A stretch of 64,000 bases of DNA from Stenotrophomonas sp. MMGLT7 (GCF_021168555.1 NZ_JAJOZS010000001.1:310001-374000); one strand, 5' to 3'; numbered from the stretch's first letter, positions 1-10,670 are shown. A program made the numbers and translations. Notes: a model not told the origin generated them from the letters alone.

Positions 1-208
1 GATCATCCAGCGCGAACAGCGGGTACCCCATGCCTGCCTGGCGATGAACGCCGCACGGCGCCTGGCACAGACCGTGCCCCACCAGGAACTGCTCGATATC
101 ACCACAGTATGGGTCGATACCGCGCTGGCGCTGGACGACAAGTCGCTGCGGATGATGGATAGGCTGGTGCGCGCGCAGATGCGTCGCGCCGACAAGGAAG
201 CGGCGTGA
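1..208 (+). CDS. rpfF: DSF synthase RpfF, C-terminal fragment
   Basis: Only the last 68 residues are in the window; the reading frame starts at base 2 and ends in TGA at 206-208. The tail ends in a helical segment (VWVDTALALDDKSLRMMDRL) followed by a basic end (RAQMRRADKEAA). This fits the C-terminus of the crotonase-fold enzyme RpfF, which makes the cis-2-unsaturated fatty acid signal DSF. The call rests largely on context: in Xanthomonas rpfF converges on rpfC, and here the stop lies 26 bases from the stop of the convergent rpfC. No catalytic residues are visible because the body of the protein lies outside the window. Confidence 0.8.
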   Translation, partial: IIQREQRVPHACLAMNAARRLAQTVPHQELLDITTVWVDTALALDDKSLRMMDRLVRAQMRRADKEAA

Positions 209-234
209 GGTGAACGCAACCGGAGCCGGGCCGG

Positions 235-2451
235 TCAGCCCGGTCCCGGCCTTTCGGTGACGCCGAGCCCGCCATTGCGCAGACGGCGGTGCAATTCGCT
301 GCGCCCCTCTTCCAGATACTGTTCGAGCGTGGCCAGGCGCTGGCGCCACTCGCCCCGAAGCTGCCAGTCGGGCATCTGCATCAGTTCCAGGCTTTGCGCC
401 GCCAGCCTGGCCAAGCCGAGATTGCTGGCCACGCCGCGTAGCGCATGGGCGTGGTCGCGCAGGCCGTTCCAGTCTGCTGGCCCACCGCTGAGCCCGATGC
501 CGCGCATGCATTCGGCGGCATCCTCCAGACACTGGCGGACGAACTCGCGCTCGAACTCTCCGCCCATGCCCAGCGCGGCCAGTTCGTCCAGCACACGGGG
601 ATCGAGCACGCCATCGACCTCCGTAGCCGGCTGTGCAGGCCGGACTGGCACGGGGTCGACGCCGCTGCCGCTGCGCGTGTTGCGCCGGTCGGCGATCCCG
701 GCAAGGACGTCAAGCAGCCGGATCGACGCCACCGGCTTGGCGAGAAAGGCATGCGCGCCGGCCTGTTCGCAGCGCCGAATGGCGTCGGGCGTAACGTCCG
801 CGCTGAGCACCAGTACCGGCGTGCGCATCGTGCTCGTGCCGGCCTGCATGACCCGCAGTTGCTTTAGCAGGTCCAGTCCACTCATGCCCGGCATATGCAG
901 ATCGACGATGGCCGCATCGAAATCGCTGTCCGCGAGTGCATCCAGGACGGCCTCGCCGCCGTCGACGCAGGTAACCCGATGACCGGCCTTCTGCAGCAGC
1001 CGCTGCAGCACCATCCTGTTCGCCTGGTGGTCGTCGGCGACCAGCAGATGCATGCTGCGCACGCGTGCGCGATGGCGCAGGAAGGGATCGGCGAAGGCGA
1101 TCACATTGCCTTGCGCCATCGCATCCAGGGAGGGAGGGGTATCGTCTCGCCGCGTCTCGGCCTGCGGGACTTCCACCGCCCCCGCCTCGAACGGCAATTC
1201 CACCCAGAAACGGCTGCCATTGGGGAAGTTGTCCTGGAAGCCGATGGCGCCACCCATCGCTTCAGCCAGCCCCTTGGCGATGGTCGTCCCCAGGCCGCTT
1301 CCCTCGTAGCGGCGAGTCATGCCCACATCGGCCTGCTCGAAGGCTTCGAATAGACGGCCACGTGCTTCCTGCGGCACACCGATGCCGGTATCGGCAATCT
1401 CCAGCCGCAGCCGGATCGTATCTTCCCGAGGCGAGGACGGCGCGGGAGGCACGGTCTCCACGCGCACGACGACGCGTCCGCTGTCGGTGAACTTCACCGC
1501 ATTGCCGGCCAGGTTCAACAGGATCTGCCGCAGATGGCTGGGATCGCCTCGTAACCGGTCCGGTACGTCCGACCCGACCTCGACGAGGTAATCGAGCCGC
1601 TTGGCTCTGGCCTGCGGCTCCAGGATCAAGCCCACAGCGTCTATCAGTTCCCGTAGCGAGAAGTCCTGCTTGCTGACGCGGAGCTTTCCCGCCTCGATCG
1701 CGGAGATATCCAGCACCTCCTCCACCAGCGCCAGCAGGCTCCGGGACGATGCCTGGATGGTGACCACGCATTCGCGTTGCTCTGCGTCCAGATTGGTAGT
1801 TGCCAGCAGGTCGGTCATGCCCGACAGGCCATTGAGGGGAGTGCGGAACTCATGACTCATGTTGGCGAGGAACCGGCTCTTGGCCTCGCTGGCGCGGCGC
1901 GCCTCCGCGGTGGCGCGGGTGAGCCGGCGCAACAGCCCGGACAGATAAAGGGGAATTGCCGCAAGTCCGAGCCACAGCCCCAGTCCGAGCCCGATGTTCT
2001 GTCGCCAGTAGTCGCTGCTGGCGAGCACGATGCCGAAGCCCGTGCAGGCCGCCAGAACCGCACCGATCAGATAGGCGTTGCCGTAGCGCAGGCCATTGCC
2101 CACAGTGACCCACATGAGGATGACGTACAGCCAGGCCAGCGGCTCGCCCTGGCTTGCCATCGCCACGGTCATCAGGCCGTAGTCGGTGACCATGCCGATG
2201 ACCCGGCGCAAGTCCGAACGCCTGGGATTGAGGAGAATCCAGCACAGCAGCCCAAGCCCGATCGCAGCACCCAACGCGCTCATCGCCACCGAAATCCGGT
2301 AGACGTCGCGGTCGAGCAGGCCGAGCGGCACGGCGATCGTCATCGCGGCGATGACGGCGCAGAAGATCGCGATGCGGATCACGGTCTGCGCATGCTCGCT
2401 GTCCTCGCGCCGTGCGAGCCGGCGGTACAGAGCGAGCAGGAGATCACGCAT
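235..2451 (-). CDS. rpfC: Hybrid sensor histidine kinase RpfC (DSF sensor)
   Basis: Predicted 738-residue inner-membrane sensor of DSF that phosphorylates RpfG and, in Xanthomonas, also restrains RpfF. The domain order is a short cytoplasmic N-terminus, about five hydrophobic segments between residues 22 and 175, HisKA with the H-box SHEFRTPLNG (His200), an HATPase domain (DTGIGVP, GSGLGT around 354-390), a receiver domain (DD at 473-474, phospho-Asp517 in IVDLHMPGMSG) and a C-terminal HPt domain (AHALRG, His669). Size and residue positions are close to Xanthomonas campestris RpfC. The start is the ATG at 2451, one base after the rpfG stop; the frame is open further upstream, but that part overlaps rpfG. 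It is expressed with rpfG as an operon, convergent to rpfF. Confidence 0.95.
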   Translation of the reverse strand: MRDLLLALYRRLARREDSEHAQTVIRIAIFCAVIAAMTIAVPLGLLDRDVYRISVAMSALGAAIGLGLLCWILLNPRRSDLRRVIGMVTDYGLMTVAMASQGEPLAWLYVILMWVTVGNGLRYGNAYLIGAVLAACTGFGIVLASSDYWRQNIGLGLGLWLGLAAIPLYLSGLLRRLTRATAEARRASEAKSRFLANMSHEFRTPLNGLSGMTDLLATTNLDAEQRECVVTIQASSRSLLALVEEVLDISAIEAGKLRVSKQDFSLRELIDAVGLILEPQARAKRLDYLVEVGSDVPDRLRGDPSHLRQILLNLAGNAVKFTDSGRVVVRVETVPPAPSSPREDTIRLRLEIADTGIGVPQEARGRLFEAFEQADVGMTRRYEGSGLGTTIAKGLAEAMGGAIGFQDNFPNGSRFWVELPFEAGAVEVPQAETRRDDTPPSLDAMAQGNVIAFADPFLRHRARVRSMHLLVADDHQANRMVLQRLLQKAGHRVTCVDGGEAVLDALADSDFDAAIVDLHMPGMSGLDLLKQLRVMQAGTSTMRTPVLVLSADVTPDAIRRCEQAGAHAFLAKPVASIRLLDVLAGIADRRNTRSGSGVDPVPVRPAQPATEVDGVLDPRVLDELAALGMGGEFEREFVRQCLEDAAECMRGIGLSGGPADWNGLRDHAHALRGVASNLGLARLAAQSLELMQMPDWQLRGEWRQRLATLEQYLEEGRSELHRRLRNGGLGVTERPGPG

Positions 2452-2452
2452 G

Positions 2453-3589
2453 TCAGAGCCCGGGCCGCGCGGAAGCGGTCGAATAGCGGTCGCAGATTTC
2501 CTCCAACCGCCTGCGCGCACGCAGCAGTGCATCCACGCAACGCGGATCGAACAGGCGCCCACGCTGCGCGTAGAGGTAAGCCAGGGTCGCATCCATCGTC
2601 CATGCCGGCTTGTAGGGCCGCTCCGACAGCAGCGCGTCGCACACGTCGGCCACCGCGACGATGCGCGCCTCCAACGGAATCGCCTCGCCCGCCAGCCCAT
2701 CGGGATAGCCGCTGCCGTCGTAGCGCTCGTGGTGGCGCAGCGCGATCAGCGCACCGACCTGGATGAAACGGTTCTGGCTGCCGCTTAGCAGTTCGTAGCC
2801 GATGCGGGGATGGCGGCGCATGACCTCCATTTCCTCCTCGGTGAGCTTGCCGGGCTTGAGCAGCACCGAGTCGGGAATGGCGATCTTGCCCATGTCGTGC
2901 AGCGTTGCGGCCATTTCGATGATGCGCACTTCCTCCTCCGACAGTCCCATCTGCTCGGCTATCAGCCCGGCGATATGCGACATGCGCTCCAGGTAGGCGC
3001 TGGTCCCGTTGTCACGGTACTCGATGGCCCGCGCCAGCCGCGACAGGGTCTCGCGCTCGCGCTCCTCCACCTCGTGCATGCTCGACAACAGGCGCTGCTC
3101 CAGCGACAGCGCGCGCTGCTTGGCGTTCTCGCTGTGCTGGCGCAACTGCAGCAGGTTGTTGCAGCGCGCCCGCAGCTCGCGCGGGCGGATCGGCTTGACC
3201 AGGAAGTCGATCACGCCGGCTTCCAGTGCCGCCTGCCGCACCGGCTCGTCGCCGACCACGGTGATCAGCACGATCGGGATGTCGCGGTGCCGGGGCAGCC
3301 GGCGGAAACGGCGCGCGAACTCCAGGCCGTCGATGCCGGGCATGCGGTAGTCGAGCAGCAGCAGGTCGACCTGGCTGGCCTCGCACCAGTCCAGTGCCTG
3401 TTGCGGCTCGCCGAAATCGTGTACGTGCAGCTCCGGGGAAATGTCCTCGATCACACCGCGCAGCATGGTGCGGGCGGATTTCTGGTCGTCGACGATGACG
3501 ATGTTCAAGCTGTTGTGTGCTCCCCCCATCCACGCGAATCGATCGTCCGTGGAAGGGGCTGTCGGCCATGCACTGCTGAGGTACTGCAT
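2453..3589 (-). CDS. rpfG: Response regulator RpfG, HD-GYP cyclic-di-GMP phosphodiesterase
   Basis: 378 residues. The N-terminal receiver (VIVDDQ at 31-36, phospho-Asp80 in LLLLDYRMPG, Lys132) is joined by a helical linker to an HD-GYP domain (HDMGK, His231-Asp232; HHERYDGSGYP, 286-296). In the DSF pathway RpfC-dependent phosphorylation activates hydrolysis of cyclic di-GMP. Several in-frame ATGs exist. I chose the one at 3589 because GGGGAG sits seven bases upstream, and because it gives exactly the 378-residue length and Asp80 numbering I recall for X. campestris RpfG. An ATG at 3595 and a longer frame to 3676 are alternatives. The stop is one base from the rpfC start, so rpfH, which lies between them in X. 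campestris, is absent. Confidence 0.96.
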   Translation of the reverse strand: MQYLSSAWPTAPSTDDRFAWMGGAHNSLNIVIVDDQKSARTMLRGVIEDISPELHVHDFGEPQQALDWCEASQVDLLLLDYRMPGIDGLEFARRFRRLPRHRDIPIVLITVVGDEPVRQAALEAGVIDFLVKPIRPRELRARCNNLLQLRQHSENAKQRALSLEQRLLSSMHEVEERERETLSRLARAIEYRDNGTSAYLERMSHIAGLIAEQMGLSEEEVRIIEMAATLHDMGKIAIPDSVLLKPGKLTEEEMEVMRRHPRIGYELLSGSQNRFIQVGALIALRHHERYDGSGYPDGLAGEAIPLEARIVAVADVCDALLSERPYKPAWTMDATLAYLYAQRGRLFDPRCVDALLRARRRLEEICDRYSTASARPGL

Positions 3590-3719
3590 CTGCATTCTCC
3601 CCACAGCTCCGCGGGTGGCGGCTGCCACCCGGTCCTTACTGCAGCCCGGGCCAGACCTGGCCTGGGTCGATAGCATACGCAGAAATAGCGCCGGTCAAGT
3701 CATGGCGATGTGTACGCGG

Positions 3720-5240
<1,521 letters not shown>

Positions 5241-5254
5241 GGCGGTTCTTGGGG

Positions 5255-5340
5255 GAATTCGGGATTGGGGATCGGGATTCGGAGAAGGGCCGCGGATTCG
5301 CCTCGCTTCACGAATCCCCTGTCCCCAATCCCGAATCCCG
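5255..5340. repeat. Intergenic palindromic repeat, family B copy 1
   Basis: The prfB-lysS spacer is filled by a dyad. The arm attcgggattgggga (5257-5271) is the exact reverse complement of 5322-5336, and partial copies of the GGGATTGGGGA unit lie between. A second copy of the family is at 29405-29487. It could form a hairpin in the prfB-lysS mRNA or be a REP-like selfish element; the sequence does not decide which. Confidence 0.8.
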
Positions 5341-5347
5341 GCGTTGC

Positions 5348-6473
5348 CTACGCGTCGGCGCGTTTGGAGCCGGCCTCCAGGCCGGCCTTCAGGCTGGCCT
5401 CGACGAACTCGTCCAGGTCGCCGTCGAGCACCTTCTGCGTATCGCTGCGCTCGATGCCGGTGCGCAGGTCCTTGATGCGGCTCTGGTCGAGCACGTAGTT
5501 GCGGATCTGGCTGCCCCAGCCGATGTCGGACTTGGTGGCCTCCACCGCATCCTTCTCGGCGTTGCGCTTCTGGATCTCCAGCTCGTACAGCTTGGCCGCC
5601 AGCATCTTCATCGCGCGGTCGCGGTTGGCGTGCTGGCTGCGCTCGGTCTGGCAGGCCACCACCACGCCCGAGGGGATGTGGTGGATGCGCACCGCCGACT
5701 CGGTCTTGTTGACGTGCTGGCCGCCGGCGCCGGAGGAGCGGTAGACGTCGGTCTTCAGGTCGGCCGGGTTGATCTGGATGTCGATGTTGTCGTCGACCTC
5801 CGGGGCCACGAACACCGAGGTGAAGCTGGTGTGGCGGCGGTTGTCCGAGTCGAACGGCGACTTGCGCACCAGCCGGTGCACGCCGATCTCGGTCTTCAGC
5901 CAGCCATAGGCGAACTCGCCCTCGACGCGGAAGGTAGCCGACTTGATGCCCGCCACGTCGCCGCCGGACACTTCCAGCAGCTCGGTCTTCCAGCCGCGCG
6001 ACTCGCACCAGCGCAGGTACATGCGCAGCAGCATCTCGGCCCAGTCCTGCGCCTCGGTGCCGCCGGCGCCGGCCTGGATGTCGACGAAGGCGTTGGCCGA
6101 ATCCATCTCGCCGGAGAACATGCGCTGGAACTCCAGCTTCTCGACGTGGCGCTGGTGGCGGTCGACGTCGGCGACCACGGCCTGCGCGGTCTCCTCGTCC
6201 TGCTCGCTCTCGGCCAGGTCGAGCAGTTCGCCGGCCTCGGCCAGGCCGTCCTGCACTTCGGCGATGCCGTTGACGAACTTCTCCAGCACGGAACGTTCGC
6301 GGCCCAGCGCCTGGGCGCGCTCGGAATCGTTCCAGACGTCGGGGTTCTCCAGCTCGCGGACTACTTCCTCCAGGCGCTCGCGCTTGGCATCGTAGTCAAA
6401 GATACCCCCGGAGCGAGACCATCCGGTCGTGGAGATCGGCGATGCGCTGGCGGATGGGATTCAGTTCGATCAT
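5348..6473 (-). CDS. prfB: Peptide chain release factor 2 (programmed +1 frameshift)
   Basis: RF2 terminates translation at UGA and UAA. The first 25 codons (ATG at 6473, [16 protein letters not shown]...) end at an in-frame TGA (6398-6396). Translation continues in +1 after skipping T6398, giving the main 349-codon part and 374 residues in all. The GGQ peptidyl-hydrolysis motif is present ([17 protein letters not shown]), as are the coiled-coil N-terminal and stop-recognition regions. A TAGAAT -10-like hexamer lies at 6513-6508. lysS follows downstream on the same strand. The mature length matches the family (E. coli 365). Confidence 0.97.
6395..6409 (-). promoter_or_regulatory. RF2 autoregulatory +1 frameshift site
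   Basis: On the minus strand the sequence reads GGGGG-TAT-CTT-TGA-C. The internal Shine-Dalgarno-like G-run is at 6409-6405, the slippery CTT at 6401-6399 and the UGA at 6398-6396. This is the classical bacterial prfB signal: low RF2 slows termination at UGA and allows the +1 shift, so RF2 controls its own synthesis. Confidence 0.97.
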
Positions 6474-6746
6474 TGCGGTAACGGGCGTGTGGAACGAAAG
6501 GCCCGCAATTCTAGCAGCTGCGCGCGATCGGGGCGGTCCGCGCCGGGGTCCCCCGCGGTTGCATCCCGCCATCGCGGCGTCCGTCGCGGCCAGCGACGGC
6601 GGGCCATGGCCCGCCCCTGTGCAATCGGCGATGCAGTCGTAGCCGGGGCCGCGGCAGATGACACGATTGTCAGGCTGCCGTCAGCGGCGGCCGACGGCAA
6701 CGACGCTAGGATCGGTTTCCATCGACAACTGTTCACGGAGACCGCC

Positions 6747-7691
6747 ATGCACAGCCGCCGTCAGTTCCTGGGCACGACCCTGTCATCGCTGGCCATGGCC
6801 AGCCTCGCTGCCGCCGCCGGCCCGGCCTTCGCCGCCGGGTTCGGCCAGGCCGCCGCGGCCGCAGGCGGCGGCATCGCCCGCCGCGCGATCCCGTCCAGCG
6901 GCGAGCAGATCCCGGTGATCGGCGCCGGCACCTCGGGCAGCTTCGAGGCCACGCCCGGCACGGAGAAGTACGAGCAGTTGAAGCTGGTGCTGAAGGAGTT
7001 CTTCGAGGGCGGCGGCACGGTGTTCGATACCTCGCCCAACTACGGCGGCGCCGACGAGGTGCTGGGCACCCTGCTGGCCGAGGGCAACTGGCGCCCGCGC
7101 TGCTTCCTGGCCACCAAGATCGCCGCCGACAGCCACGAGGCCGCGGTGGCGCAGTGGCAGGAATCGCTGCGGCGGCTGCGCACCGACAAGGTGGAGCTGC
7201 TGCAGGTGCACAACCTGCGCGACTGGAAGCGCCAGCTGCCCTACGCGCAGGAACTCAAGGCGCAGGGCAAGACCCGCTATGTCGGCGTCACCCACTATGT
7301 CGCTTCCGGGCTGCCCGAGCTGGAGCAGGTGATGCGCACGCAGACGCTGGACTTCATCCAGATCAACTACTCGCCCAACGCCACCGAGGCGGCGAAGACG
7401 GTACTGCCGCTGGCGCGCGACAAGGGCATCGCGGTGCTGATCAACCGCGCCTTCGACGACGGCCGGCTGTTCCCCAAGGTATCCGGCAAGCCCCTGCCCG
7501 CCTGGGCCGGAGAGGCCCAGGTCGGTTCCTGGTCGCAGGTCTTCCTCAAGTTCGCGCTCAGCGCACCGGCGGTGACCGCGGTGATCCCCGCCACCAGCCG
7601 TCCCGACCGCCAGCTCGACCAGTTCAAGGCCGGCCTGGGCCCCATGCTCAGTCCTGCCCAGCAGCAGGACGTGATCCGTGCCGTCGCCTGA
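6747..7691 (+). CDS. Tat-exported aldo/keto reductase
   Basis: 314 residues. It starts with a twin-arginine signal (MHSRRQFLG, hydrophobic stretch, cleavage near AFA-AG, about residue 30). The body is an aldo/keto reductase barrel: an early GAGTSG segment, the catalytic Asp/Tyr neighbourhood DTSPNYGGADE, the Lys strand FLATKIA, the HN segment LLQVHNL, and a late nucleotide-site stretch (AVIPATSRPDRQLDQ). The substrate is unknown. Export of a nicotinamide-dependent fold is unusual; Tat transport would allow folding with cofactor first. The start has GGAG five bases upstream. The 3' end overlaps the next gene by 14 bases, suggesting coupled translation. Confidence 0.85.
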   Translation: MHSRRQFLGTTLSSLAMASLAAAAGPAFAAGFGQAAAAAGGGIARRAIPSSGEQIPVIGAGTSGSFEATPGTEKYEQLKLVLKEFFEGGGTVFDTSPNYGGADEVLGTLLAEGNWRPRCFLATKIAADSHEAAVAQWQESLRRLRTDKVELLQVHNLRDWKRQLPYAQELKAQGKTRYVGVTHYVASGLPELEQVMRTQTLDFIQINYSPNATEAAKTVLPLARDKGIAVLINRAFDDGRLFPKVSGKPLPAWAGEAQVGSWSQVFLKFALSAPAVTAVIPATSRPDRQLDQFKAGLGPMLSPAQQQDVIRAVA

Positions 7692-9003
7692 ATCCGGGCG
7701 CGCGCCGCTGCTGGCGCGCCTGTTCAACGTCAGGCCGCACGAGGCCGGCGCGGTGGCCGCCGCACTGCTGATGTTCTTCCTGCTGTTCGCCGGCTACTTC
7801 ATGCTGCGGCCGGTGCGCGAGACCATGGGCATCGCCGGCGGCGTGCGCAACCTGCAGTGGCTGTTCACCGCGACCTTCGTCGCCACCCTGGTCGCGCTGC
7901 CGCTGTTCGGCTGGCTGGCCTCGCAGGTGCGCAGGCGGCGGATCCAGCTGTGGACCTACGGCTTCTTCGTGCTCAACCTGCTGGCGTTCGCCGCGGTGCT
8001 GGCGGCGCGGCCGGACAGCATCTGGGCCGCACGCATGTTCTACGTGTGGCTGTCGGTGTTCAACATGCTGACGATCTCGCTGGCCTGGAGCGTGCTGGCC
8101 GATATCTTCGTCAGTTCGCAAGCCAAGCGGCTGTTCGCGCTGATGGCCGGCGGCGCCAGCCTCGGCGGGCTGGTCGGGCCGTTGCTCGGCACCGTGCTGG
8201 TGGTCCCGATAGGCCATGCCGGCCTGTTGCTGCTGTCGGCGCTGATGCTGGCCGGCAGCGCGGCGGCCGGCATCTGGCTGCAGCGCTGGCGCGACCGCCA
8301 TCCGCCGGGCGCGGAAGAACAGGCGGCGCGCAGCAGGCCGCTGGGCGGCAATCCGTTCGCCGGCGCCACCGCGGTGTTCCGCTCGCCCTACCTGCTGGGC
8401 ATCGCCACCTTCGTGGTGCTGCTGGCCACCGCCAACACCTTCCTGTACTTCGAGCAGGCCAAGCTGGTGGAAGCCGCGTTCCCGGACAAGACCCGGCAGA
8501 CCCAGGTGTTCGGCATCATCGACATCGTGGTGCAGTCGCTGGCGATCCTGACCCAGCTGTTCCTCACCGGCCGCATCGCGCAGAAGCTGGGCGTGGGGGT
8601 GCTGCTGGTGGCGGTGCCGCTGGTCGTGGCCGCCGGCTTCCTGTGGCTGGCGCTGGCGCCGGTGTTCGCGGTGCTGGCGGTGGTGATGGTGGTGCGCCGC
8701 GCCGGCGAGTACGCGCTGGTGCGACCGGGCCGGGAGATGCTCTACACGGTGGTGCAGCCGGAACATAAGTACAAGGCCAAGAACTTCATCGACACCGTCG
8801 TCTATCGCGGCGGCGACGCCGTCAGCGGCTGGGTCAAGCATGGCATCGACATGCTCGGCAACCATCCCGCCGCGGCGATGCTGATCGGCAGCGCCCTGGC
8901 ACTGGTGTGGGCCGGCAATGGCGCGCTGCTGGGCCGTGCGCAGCGCCGTCGCGAGCAGCTCCAGGAGCCCGACCGCCCCGCCCCGTCCCCCGCCCGGTCC
9001 TGA
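7678..9003 (+). CDS. MFS-type transporter (ATP/ADP-translocase-like)
   Basis: 441 residues with a GTG start inside the end of the aldo/keto reductase gene. The protein is almost entirely hydrophobic, with about twelve membrane segments and a hydrophilic central loop (RWRDRHPPGAEEQAARSRPL). The N-terminal FMLRPVRETMG and LAWSVLADIFVSSQAKRLF segments resemble the NTP/NTP-exchanger-like branch of the major facilitator superfamily. The substrate cannot be read from the sequence. It probably belongs to one transcript with the flanking reductases. A proline/serine-rich C-terminal tail follows the last membrane segment. Confidence 0.8.
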   Translation: MPSPESGRAPLLARLFNVRPHEAGAVAAALLMFFLLFAGYFMLRPVRETMGIAGGVRNLQWLFTATFVATLVALPLFGWLASQVRRRRIQLWTYGFFVLNLLAFAAVLAARPDSIWAARMFYVWLSVFNMLTISLAWSVLADIFVSSQAKRLFALMAGGASLGGLVGPLLGTVLVVPIGHAGLLLLSALMLAGSAAAGIWLQRWRDRHPPGAEEQAARSRPLGGNPFAGATAVFRSPYLLGIATFVVLLATANTFLYFEQAKLVEAAFPDKTRQTQVFGIIDIVVQSLAILTQLFLTGRIAQKLGVGVLLVAVPLVVAAGFLWLALAPVFAVLAVVMVVRRAGEYALVRPGREMLYTVVQPEHKYKAKNFIDTVVYRGGDAVSGWVKHGIDMLGNHPAAAMLIGSALALVWAGNGALLGRAQRRREQLQEPDRPAPSPARS

Positions 9004-9034
9004 TCCCTCCCCTCTCGCCATCCCAGGAGGTTCC

Positions 9035-9922
9035 ATGCGTCCCCACCCTGCTCCGCGTACCGTACCGGCCCTGCTGCTGGCCCTCCTGCTGCTTGCCGCC
9101 GGCCCCGCGCTCGCCGCGCAGGCCGCCGATACGGCGGCCGCGCCGTCGCCGCAACCCGCCCCCGGCCCGCCGCAGCGCACGGTGCTGGTCACCGGCGCGA
9201 CCTCGGGCATCGGCGCGGCGACGGCGCGCCGCTTCGCCGCCGAGGGCTGGAAGGTGATCGCCACCGGCCGCCGGGCCGAACGGCTGCAGCCGCTGGTCGA
9301 GGAGTTCGGCCGCGACACCGTCCACCCGGCGGTGTTCGACGTACGCGACGCGCAGGCGATGGAGCGGGCGCTGGCGGCGCTGCCCGAAGGCTTCCGCCAG
9401 ATCGACCTGCTGGTCAACAACGCCGGGCTGGCACGCGGCACGGAGCCGGCGCAGCAGGCCGACCTGGAGGACTGGCGCGTCATGATCGACACCAACATCA
9501 CCGCGCTGGCCACCCTCACCCACCGCCTGCTGCCCCAACTGATCGAGCGGCGCGGGCACGTGATCAACATCGGCTCGGTGGCCGGGCGCTACCCCTATGC
9601 CGGCGGCAACGTCTACGGTGGCACCAAGGCCTTCGTCGAGCAGTTCTCGATGGGGCTGCGCAGCGACCTGCGTGGCACCGGCACCCGGGTGACGGTGATC
9701 CTGCCGGGACTGGTGGAAACCGAGTTCACCCTGGTCCGTACCGGCGGCGACCAGGCGGCATCGCAGCGCACCTACGGCGGCGCCGATCCGCTGACGGCCG
9801 AGGACCTGGCCGAGAGCATCTACTGGGCCGCCAACCTGCCGCCGCACGTGAACGTCAACCGCATCGAGGTCATGCCGGTATCGCAATCGTTCTCGCGCCT
9901 GGACGTCCTGCGCGAGCAATGA
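9035..9922 (+). CDS. Short-chain dehydrogenase with N-terminal signal/anchor (YdfG-like)
   Basis: 295 residues. A hydrophobic signal-like segment (about 10-28, ending ALAAQA) and an Ala/Pro linker precede a classical SDR domain: TGATSGIG at 53-60, NNAG, catalytic Ser in NIGSVAG, and YGGTK giving Tyr-x-x-x-Lys. It most resembles the YdfG group of NADP-dependent 3-hydroxy acid dehydrogenases, which normally lack a leader. A perfect AGGAGG at 9025-9030 sits four bases before the ATG and fixes this start, so the leader is real. It follows the transporter by 31 bases. Confidence 0.85.
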   Translation: MRPHPAPRTVPALLLALLLLAAGPALAAQAADTAAAPSPQPAPGPPQRTVLVTGATSGIGAATARRFAAEGWKVIATGRRAERLQPLVEEFGRDTVHPAVFDVRDAQAMERALAALPEGFRQIDLLVNNAGLARGTEPAQQADLEDWRVMIDTNITALATLTHRLLPQLIERRGHVINIGSVAGRYPYAGGNVYGGTKAFVEQFSMGLRSDLRGTGTRVTVILPGLVETEFTLVRTGGDQAASQRTYGGADPLTAEDLAESIYWAANLPPHVNVNRIEVMPVSQSFSRLDVLREQ

Positions 9923-9977
9923 CCGCCGCCGACCCGCGGGCGGCATCGCACTCGAATCGCCCAAGCCACGTCGTACC

Positions 9978-10670
9978 ATGGCCGCTATGAAGATCCTGAT
10001 TGTCGAGGACGAAGCCAAGACCGCGGGCTACCTGACCCGCGGCTTGGGCGAACAGGGCTACACGGTCGACCATGCCGACAACGGTCCCGACGGCCTGCAC
10101 CTGGCGTTGACCTGCGACTACGACGCCATCGTGCTGGACGTGATGCTGCCGAAGATGGACGGCATGCAGGTGCTGCGCTCGCTGCGCGCCTCGCGCGACA
10201 CGCCGGTGATCGTGCTGACCGCGCGCGACCCGATCGAGGACCGCCTGGCCGGCCTGGGCGCCGGCGCCGACGACTACCTGGTCAAGCCGTTCTCGTTCCT
10301 GGAACTGCTGGCGCGGCTGCATGCCATCACCCGCCGCGGCCGCAACCACGAGACCACGCAGATGCAGGTCGGCGACCTGCACCTGGACCTGATCACCCGC
10401 CGCGCCATCCGCCGCGGCCGGCGCCTGAACCTGACCGCCAAGGAGTTCGCCCTGCTGGCGCTGCTGGCGCGCCGCCGCTCGCAGATCCTGTCCAAGACGG
10501 TCATCAGCGAGGCGGTCTGGGACATCAACTTCGACACCAGCACCAACGTGGTCGAGGTGGCGGTCAAGCGCCTGCGCGCCAAGCTGGAGGAGCCGGGCGA
10601 GCCGAAGCTGCTGCACACCGTGCGCGGCATGGGCTACGTACTGGAGCCGCGCGAGGACGAGGCCCCGTGA
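9978..10670 (+). CDS. OmpR-family response regulator, CopR/CusR-like
   Basis: 230 residues. The receiver domain (IVEDE at the start, phospho-Asp in IVLDVMLPKMDG, VLTARD, conserved Lys in LVKPFSF) is followed by a winged-helix DNA-binding domain ending VRGMGYVLEPR. It resembles heavy-metal-type regulators of the CopR/CusR/IrlR group, and its partner kinase overlaps its stop codon. A second ATG at 9987 (MKILIVED) may be the true start; neither has a clear ribosome binding site, so a leaderless mRNA is possible. No metal-efflux genes lie next to it, so the target regulon is not visible. Confidence 0.9.
   Translation: MAAMKILIVEDEAKTAGYLTRGLGEQGYTVDHADNGPDGLHLALTCDYDAIVLDVMLPKMDGMQVLRSLRASRDTPVIVLTARDPIEDRLAGLGAGADDYLVKPFSFLELLARLHAITRRGRNHETTQMQVGDLHLDLITRRAIRRGRRLNLTAKEFALLALLARRRSQILSKTVISEAVWDINFDTSTNVVEVAVKRLRAKLEEPGEPKLLHTVRGMGYVLEPREDEAP

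Noticed and set aside
3590-3676. Longer RpfG N-terminus
   Set aside because: The ribosome binding site and the 378-residue family length favour the ATG at 3589.
5241-6008. In-frame N-terminal extension of LysS over the repeat and prfB
   Set aside because: The extension is the wrong frame of prfB plus the palindromic repeat; LysS has a normal length from 5240.
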